This document shows positions 60,578 through 64,000 of a stretch of 64,000 bases of DNA, in pieces. Location of the stretch: contig JAEYTP010000091.1 of NCBI GenBank assembly GCA_023433945.1, positions 1-64,000 of the forward strand. The letters are read 5' to 3'. How positions within the stretch are numbered: the first letter of the stretch is position 1; each line of letters begins with the position of its first letter. The stretch comes from Bacillota bacterium. GTDB taxonomy: Bacteria > Bacillota > Clostridia > Acetivibrionales > DSM-1351. The position numbers and the translations under genes are program-made. The notes under the pieces are model-generated. The model was not told where the DNA came from, did no database searches, and was given only the letters and a program-made list of their open reading frames with translations.

Positions 60578-62536
60578 ATGATTGTATATGAAGCTACTAA
60601 ACAAGAGTTTATGGGACATGTTGAAAGAGATGAGATTGCAGTAAAAATATATGAATCTTATAAAGCAAAGATTGGGCGAACTGCTGAAAGTGAAATAAAC
60701 TCTTGGAATAACTCAATGAATTATATGTATAAAGTTCTCAATACACCAGAAATACCTAATGACTCGGGAATTGCTATTGAGTATAAAATACCAGCATCTT
60801 CTAGAAGGATAGATTTTATGTTATCTGGACTTAATGAAGATGAAAGAAATTCTGCAGTAATTATTGAGTTAAAGCAATGGGATAAAGTAGAGGCTATTAC
60901 AGACAAGGATGGTGTTGTTAAGACACCCTATGCTGGGAGGCAAATTACAGCTCATCCATCATATCAGGCATGGTCATATGCACAGCTAATTTCTGAATAT
61001 AACGAATCAGTTCAGCATGAAGGAGTTTGTTTATATCCATGTGCTTATTTGCATAATTATTTCACCAAGAATAATGATCCACTAACTCATGATGTATATA
61101 TGGATTATATTGAAAAGGCTCCAGTATATTCAAAAGGTGAGGTCTTTAAGCTGCGTGAATTTATTTTAAGATATATAAAAAAACCAGATTATAAAAAGAC
61201 ACTTTATATTATTGAAAACGGTAAAATCAGACCATCAAAGTCTTTGCAGGATAGTTTAGTGAAAATGCTTAATGGGAACCCAGAGTTTATTATGATAGAT
61301 GATCAGAAGGTTGTCTATGAAACAGCTCTTGAAATGGCCAGAAGCTCATATCGTTACGGAAAGAAACAGGTGCTCATAGTAGAGGGGGGACCTGGAACTG
61401 GCAAGTCAGTACTTGCTATTAATTTATTAGTTAAACTTACTTCTGAAGATATGGTTTGTCAGTATGTAACTAAGAATAGTGCTCCGAGAGAAGTGTATTC
61501 ACAAAAATTGCAGAGTGAATATAAAAGGACTTATATTGATAATCTTTTTAAAGGCTCAGGAGTATTTTATGAAGCAGATAAAAATGAGTTTGATGTATTA
61601 ATTGTTGATGAAGCGCATCGTTTGGGTGAGAAATCTGGTTTATTTAAAAATAAAGGAGAAAACCAGACCAAAGAAATAATAAATGCTGCTAAGCTTTCGG
61701 TGTTTTTTATTGATGAATATCAGAAAATAAGTACTTCTGACTTTGGAAATAAGCAGGATATTTATAAGTATGCAAGCATGAATAAAGCACAAGTAGTGGA
61801 AATGAAATTAGAATCGCAATTTAGATGTAATGGGTCAGATGGATATCTTGCATGGTTGGATGATGTGCTGGAGATTGGTAATACTGCTAATTTTGATGGA
61901 TTTGAATTTGATTATGATTTTAGAGTAATTGATGACCCTAACCACCTTAGGCAATTAATTGAGCAAAAGAATAAAATAAATAACAAGGCAAGATTGGTTG
62001 CTGGCTACTGTTGGGATTGGATTACTGAGGGTAAAGATGACAGCAGTATATATGACATATGTATTGAAAAATATAATTTTAATATGAGTTGGAATTTAAG
62101 TAATTCAACTTGGGCTATAGATAAGGATTCCGTTAATCAGGTGGGGTGTATACATACTTCACAAGGTTTGGAATTTGATTATATTGGGGTGATTATAGGA
62201 AATGATATGCAATATGATGGAGGAAGGGTTGTTACTGATTTTACTAAAAGAGCAAAAACTGATAAGTCTCTAAACGGTATAAAAAAGATGTATAAGGAAG
62301 ATAAGGATGAGGCTTTGAAAACTGCAGATCAAATAATCAAAAATACATATAGAACTTTAATGACAAGAGGACAAAAAGGTTGTTATATATATTGTGTTGA
62401 TGAAAAGCTTAGGGATTACTTTAAAGATAGGCTGAATAGATTTTATAAACCTATTGAGTATTCATCTGAAGCAAATTATTCATCTGGGACACACTGTAGA
62501 GATAGGGCTGCAGAAGATCAAACAGAATATGAGTAA
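60578..62536 (+). CDS. Nuclease-helicase fusion (PD-(D/E)XK-like plus DUF2075)
   Basis: 652 residues. The N-terminal 200 residues show a PD-(D/E)XK-type site: Asp79 in SRRIDFML and Glu97-x-Lys99 in VIIELKQW, with a possible upstream Glu39. From about 250 a DUF2075/SF1 helicase: Walker A VEGGPGTGKSVLAI (about 268-280), Walker B LIVDEAHRL, FFIDEYQKIS, motif V-like HTSQGLEFDYIGVIIG, and motif VI-like NTYRTLMTRGQKGCYIY. It should cut and unwind nucleic acid. It is translated after the MazG gene with AAAGGTGAT. Context suggests defence against phages or plasmids; this is inference. Confidence 0.85.
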   Translation: MIVYEATKQEFMGHVERDEIAVKIYESYKAKIGRTAESEINSWNNSMNYMYKVLNTPEIPNDSGIAIEYKIPASSRRIDFMLSGLNEDERNSAVIIELKQWDKVEAITDKDGVVKTPYAGRQITAHPSYQAWSYAQLISEYNESVQHEGVCLYPCAYLHNYFTKNNDPLTHDVYMDYIEKAPVYSKGEVFKLREFILRYIKKPDYKKTLYIIENGKIRPSKSLQDSLVKMLNGNPEFIMIDDQKVVYETALEMARSSYRYGKKQVLIVEGGPGTGKSVLAINLLVKLTSEDMVCQYVTKNSAPREVYSQKLQSEYKRTYIDNLFKGSGVFYEADKNEFDVLIVDEAHRLGEKSGLFKNKGENQTKEIINAAKLSVFFIDEYQKISTSDFGNKQDIYKYASMNKAQVVEMKLESQFRCNGSDGYLAWLDDVLEIGNTANFDGFEFDYDFRVIDDPNHLRQLIEQKNKINNKARLVAGYCWDWITEGKDDSSIYDICIEKYNFNMSWNLSNSTWAIDKDSVNQVGCIHTSQGLEFDYIGVIIGNDMQYDGGRVVTDFTKRAKTDKSLNGIKKMYKEDKDEALKTADQIIKNTYRTLMTRGQKGCYIYCVDEKLRDYFKDRLNRFYKPIEYSSEANYSSGTHCRDRAAEDQTEYE

Positions 62537-62672
62537 GCCAGAAGACCAGGCTTATTAATTAATAAACAGAGCAAAAGCGTTGACATATCCAGCCAGTACG
62601 GATATATTTGCACAATAATAAATCATTTGTTATTTTCGCCTGTATTTGATGATCTTGGCAATCTAGAGTGTA

Positions 62673-63434
62673 TTATTTTCTCTTATAATCTGAAGGCCAT
62701 ACACCTGTCTCTTTTTTGAACAGTCTGCTGAAGTATAGAGGGTCTGAGTAGCCTACCTGGATGGCAATTTCTTTACATAAAATGCCAGACTGAGATTCAA
62801 GCAACTTCTTAGCTTTTTCAATTCTAAGATTTGTAAGGTATTCGGTCGGAGATATGCCTTTGGAATCCTTAAAAAGCTTACTTAGATACGAAGGGACAAG
62901 ACCGAACCGGTCAGACAAAACGGTATTTGTAATAGGCTCGGATATGTTTTCTTTAAGGTATTTTTCTATCTGTAAAACAATCGCTGGTGCTTTTGATTTC
63001 TCATCTTCTTTTAAATTCTCTATTAATGCAGCTTCGCGTGAAGAATTATGTAACTTTTTACTTTCCATCATTTCTGATATTTTCGATAGAATACGATTAA
63101 TCTCGGGCTTGGATACGGGCTTCAGGATATAATCAAAAGCGCCGTATTGTAATGATTTACGGGCATAATCAAATTCCTGGTATCCACTCAATACAACAAT
63201 TATTATATCAGGGTGCTTTTCTGAAAGGTATGACATCAAGTTGAGTCCATCCATAACCGGCATTCTGATATCAGTAAAAACTACATCCGGCAGGTCCTCG
63301 TTCAATAAATCAATTGCTACCTGTCCATTGAATGCTGTTGAGATAACCTTAAATTCTGAATTTTGAGTTTCAATAATGTTGGCAAGGCTTCTTTGCAATG
63401 GGGGTTCGTCTTCTACAATCATAACCTTATACAT
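62673..63434 (-). CDS. YesN-type response regulator with AraC output
   Basis: 253 residues: receiver domain with acidic pocket VEDE, Asp55 in VVFTDIRMPVMDG and Lys in YILKPVSK, then an AraC double HTH (SDRFGLVPSYLSKLFKDSKG, CKEIAIQVGYSDPLYFSRLF) ending TGVWPSDYKRK. It is shorter than the YesN protein at 35154, lacking the long middle region. It overlaps the upstream kinase gene by 8 bases. Targets are unknown and may lie past the window end. Confidence 0.92.
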   Translation of the reverse strand: MYKVMIVEDEPPLQRSLANIIETQNSEFKVISTAFNGQVAIDLLNEDLPDVVFTDIRMPVMDGLNLMSYLSEKHPDIIIVVLSGYQEFDYARKSLQYGAFDYILKPVSKPEINRILSKISEMMESKKLHNSSREAALIENLKEDEKSKAPAIVLQIEKYLKENISEPITNTVLSDRFGLVPSYLSKLFKDSKGISPTEYLTNLRIEKAKKLLESQSGILCKEIAIQVGYSDPLYFSRLFKKETGVWPSDYKRK

Positions 63435-64000
63435 TTATAGTTCCTCCAATGGTTATTTTTGTTCCTTGAGGTAAATTATTATCTGTACGGAATATAAAGC
63501 TGTCCGTATATACAAGCTTTAGTCTTATTATTGTATTGACAAGGCCAAGACCGCCGAGTTTCATATCATGGATATTTTCTGAAGGATTTTTCGTAAAATT
63601 CTCTGCTTTGTTCATTATCCTTTCAAGAATATGTTCTTCAATACCTATACCATTATCAACAACATCAATATACCAGTTTGAAGCAATAGTGTAAATATTT
63701 ATTTCTATATTCCATGGAGGTAGAATGTCCGAAAAGCCATGTTGAAAACAATTCTCCAAAATAGGCTGTAATATAAGCTTGGGTACCTTGACAGAGAGTG
63801 TTTCTTCGCTAAATTTTATTTTATACTCAAAATAATTTTCATATCTTACTTTCATAAGTTCAAGGTAGTTTCTTGCATGCTCAAGTTCATCATAAATAGT
63901 AATGTTAGAATCACTAAAATTCGAGGTATACCGAAGCATTGATGAAAGCTTCTTGCATATTTCGGGGACACGTTCACTACCGGTTTCCTGCCCGGCGGCA
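63427..64000 (-). CDS. YesM-type sensor histidine kinase (C-terminal part, cut by window end)
   Basis: The frame runs off the window; about 190 residues are visible. They begin within the kinase domain after the phospho-His (GSERVPEICKKLSSMLRY), then KLILQPILENCFQHGF (N box), VVDNGIGIEE (G box) and GGLGLVNTI. Sensor, membrane segments and the His itself are outside. It overlaps the response regulator gene by 8 bases, so the two are translationally coupled. Confidence 0.9.
   Translation of the reverse strand, partial: AAGQETGSERVPEICKKLSSMLRYTSNFSDSNITIYDELEHARNYLELMKVRYENYFEYKIKFSEETLSVKVPKLILQPILENCFQHGFSDILPPWNIEINIYTIASNWYIDVVDNGIGIEEHILERIMNKAENFTKNPSENIHDMKLGGLGLVNTIIRLKLVYTDSFIFRTDNNLPQGTKITIGGTINV

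Noticed and set aside
60578..62536. Type I restriction subunit
   Set aside because: The motor is DUF2075-like and there is no methylase or specificity gene nearby.

Overview
The window looks like chromosome from a low-GC, anaerobic, plant-fibre-degrading Firmicute. It is closest in style to the cellulolytic clostridia (Ruminiclostridium / Clostridium cluster III): AT-rich, strong GGAGG/GGGGGA ribosome binding sites, many TTG starts, a clostridial cysE-cysS-mrnC-rlmB-sigH block, YesMN-type two-component systems and several families of carbohydrate-active enzymes. The genus is an inference; no rRNA is present.

Layout. 1-126 is the tail of an Asp23/Gls24-like gene. 0.2-12.3 kb is a hemicellulose region: two AraC regulators, a GH31 glycosidase, a ThuA-like protein with a Gfo/Idh/MocA oxidoreductase, a secreted CBM22-CBM22-GH10-CBM9-CBM9 xylanase, a PdaC-like deacetylase and an aldose epimerase. 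12.4-19.3 kb is housekeeping or unknown: metA, DUF6062, an OGG1-like glycosylase, DUF3343, a strong promoter driving a structured noncoding RNA of unassigned class, and two proteins of unknown function. 19.3-42.5 kb is a second sugar region: AraC, an IS110-family element, a second GH31, a LacI regulator with two palindromic operators, a run of FGGY kinase - GatD - GatZ - aldo/keto reductase - FucU, an MFS carrier, a YesM/YesN pair, an ABC importer without its ATPase, and a GH36 alpha-galactosidase. 43-55.3 kb is the conserved block cysE, cysS, (GH43, MutS2-like, exoA), mrnC, rlmB, sigH, followed by tRNA-Gly(CCC) and tRNA-Thr(GGT). From 55.65 kb the tRNA-Thr 3' half and its terminator are duplicated twice inside 275-bp units. 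Beyond lies an accessory island to 62.5 kb: AAA/DUF4143, MNT-HEPN, an alpha/beta hydrolase, a pseudogene, and MazG-like plus nuclease-helicase. The window ends in another YesM/YesN pair.

How the genes work together. The second sugar region reads as one programme. A two-component system controls an oligosaccharide importer, alpha-galactosidase releases galactose, FucU may interconvert its anomers, and the AKR, kinase, GatD and GatZ set could convert galactose by way of galactitol or tagatose phosphate into glycolysis without Leloir enzymes. This is inferred from family membership and gene order, and is the most interesting metabolic candidate here.

A second theme is repeat DNA. Almost every long intergenic gap carries its own tandem minisatellite (units of 14, 25, 27, 34, 37 and 94 bp). 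Comparable repeats expand inside RlmB (12 x 11 residues) and the MutS2-like protein (18-residue units). A separate family of fold-back repeats with the core GGGACGGTTC sits at four gene ends, and supplies the last codons of the MFS gene.
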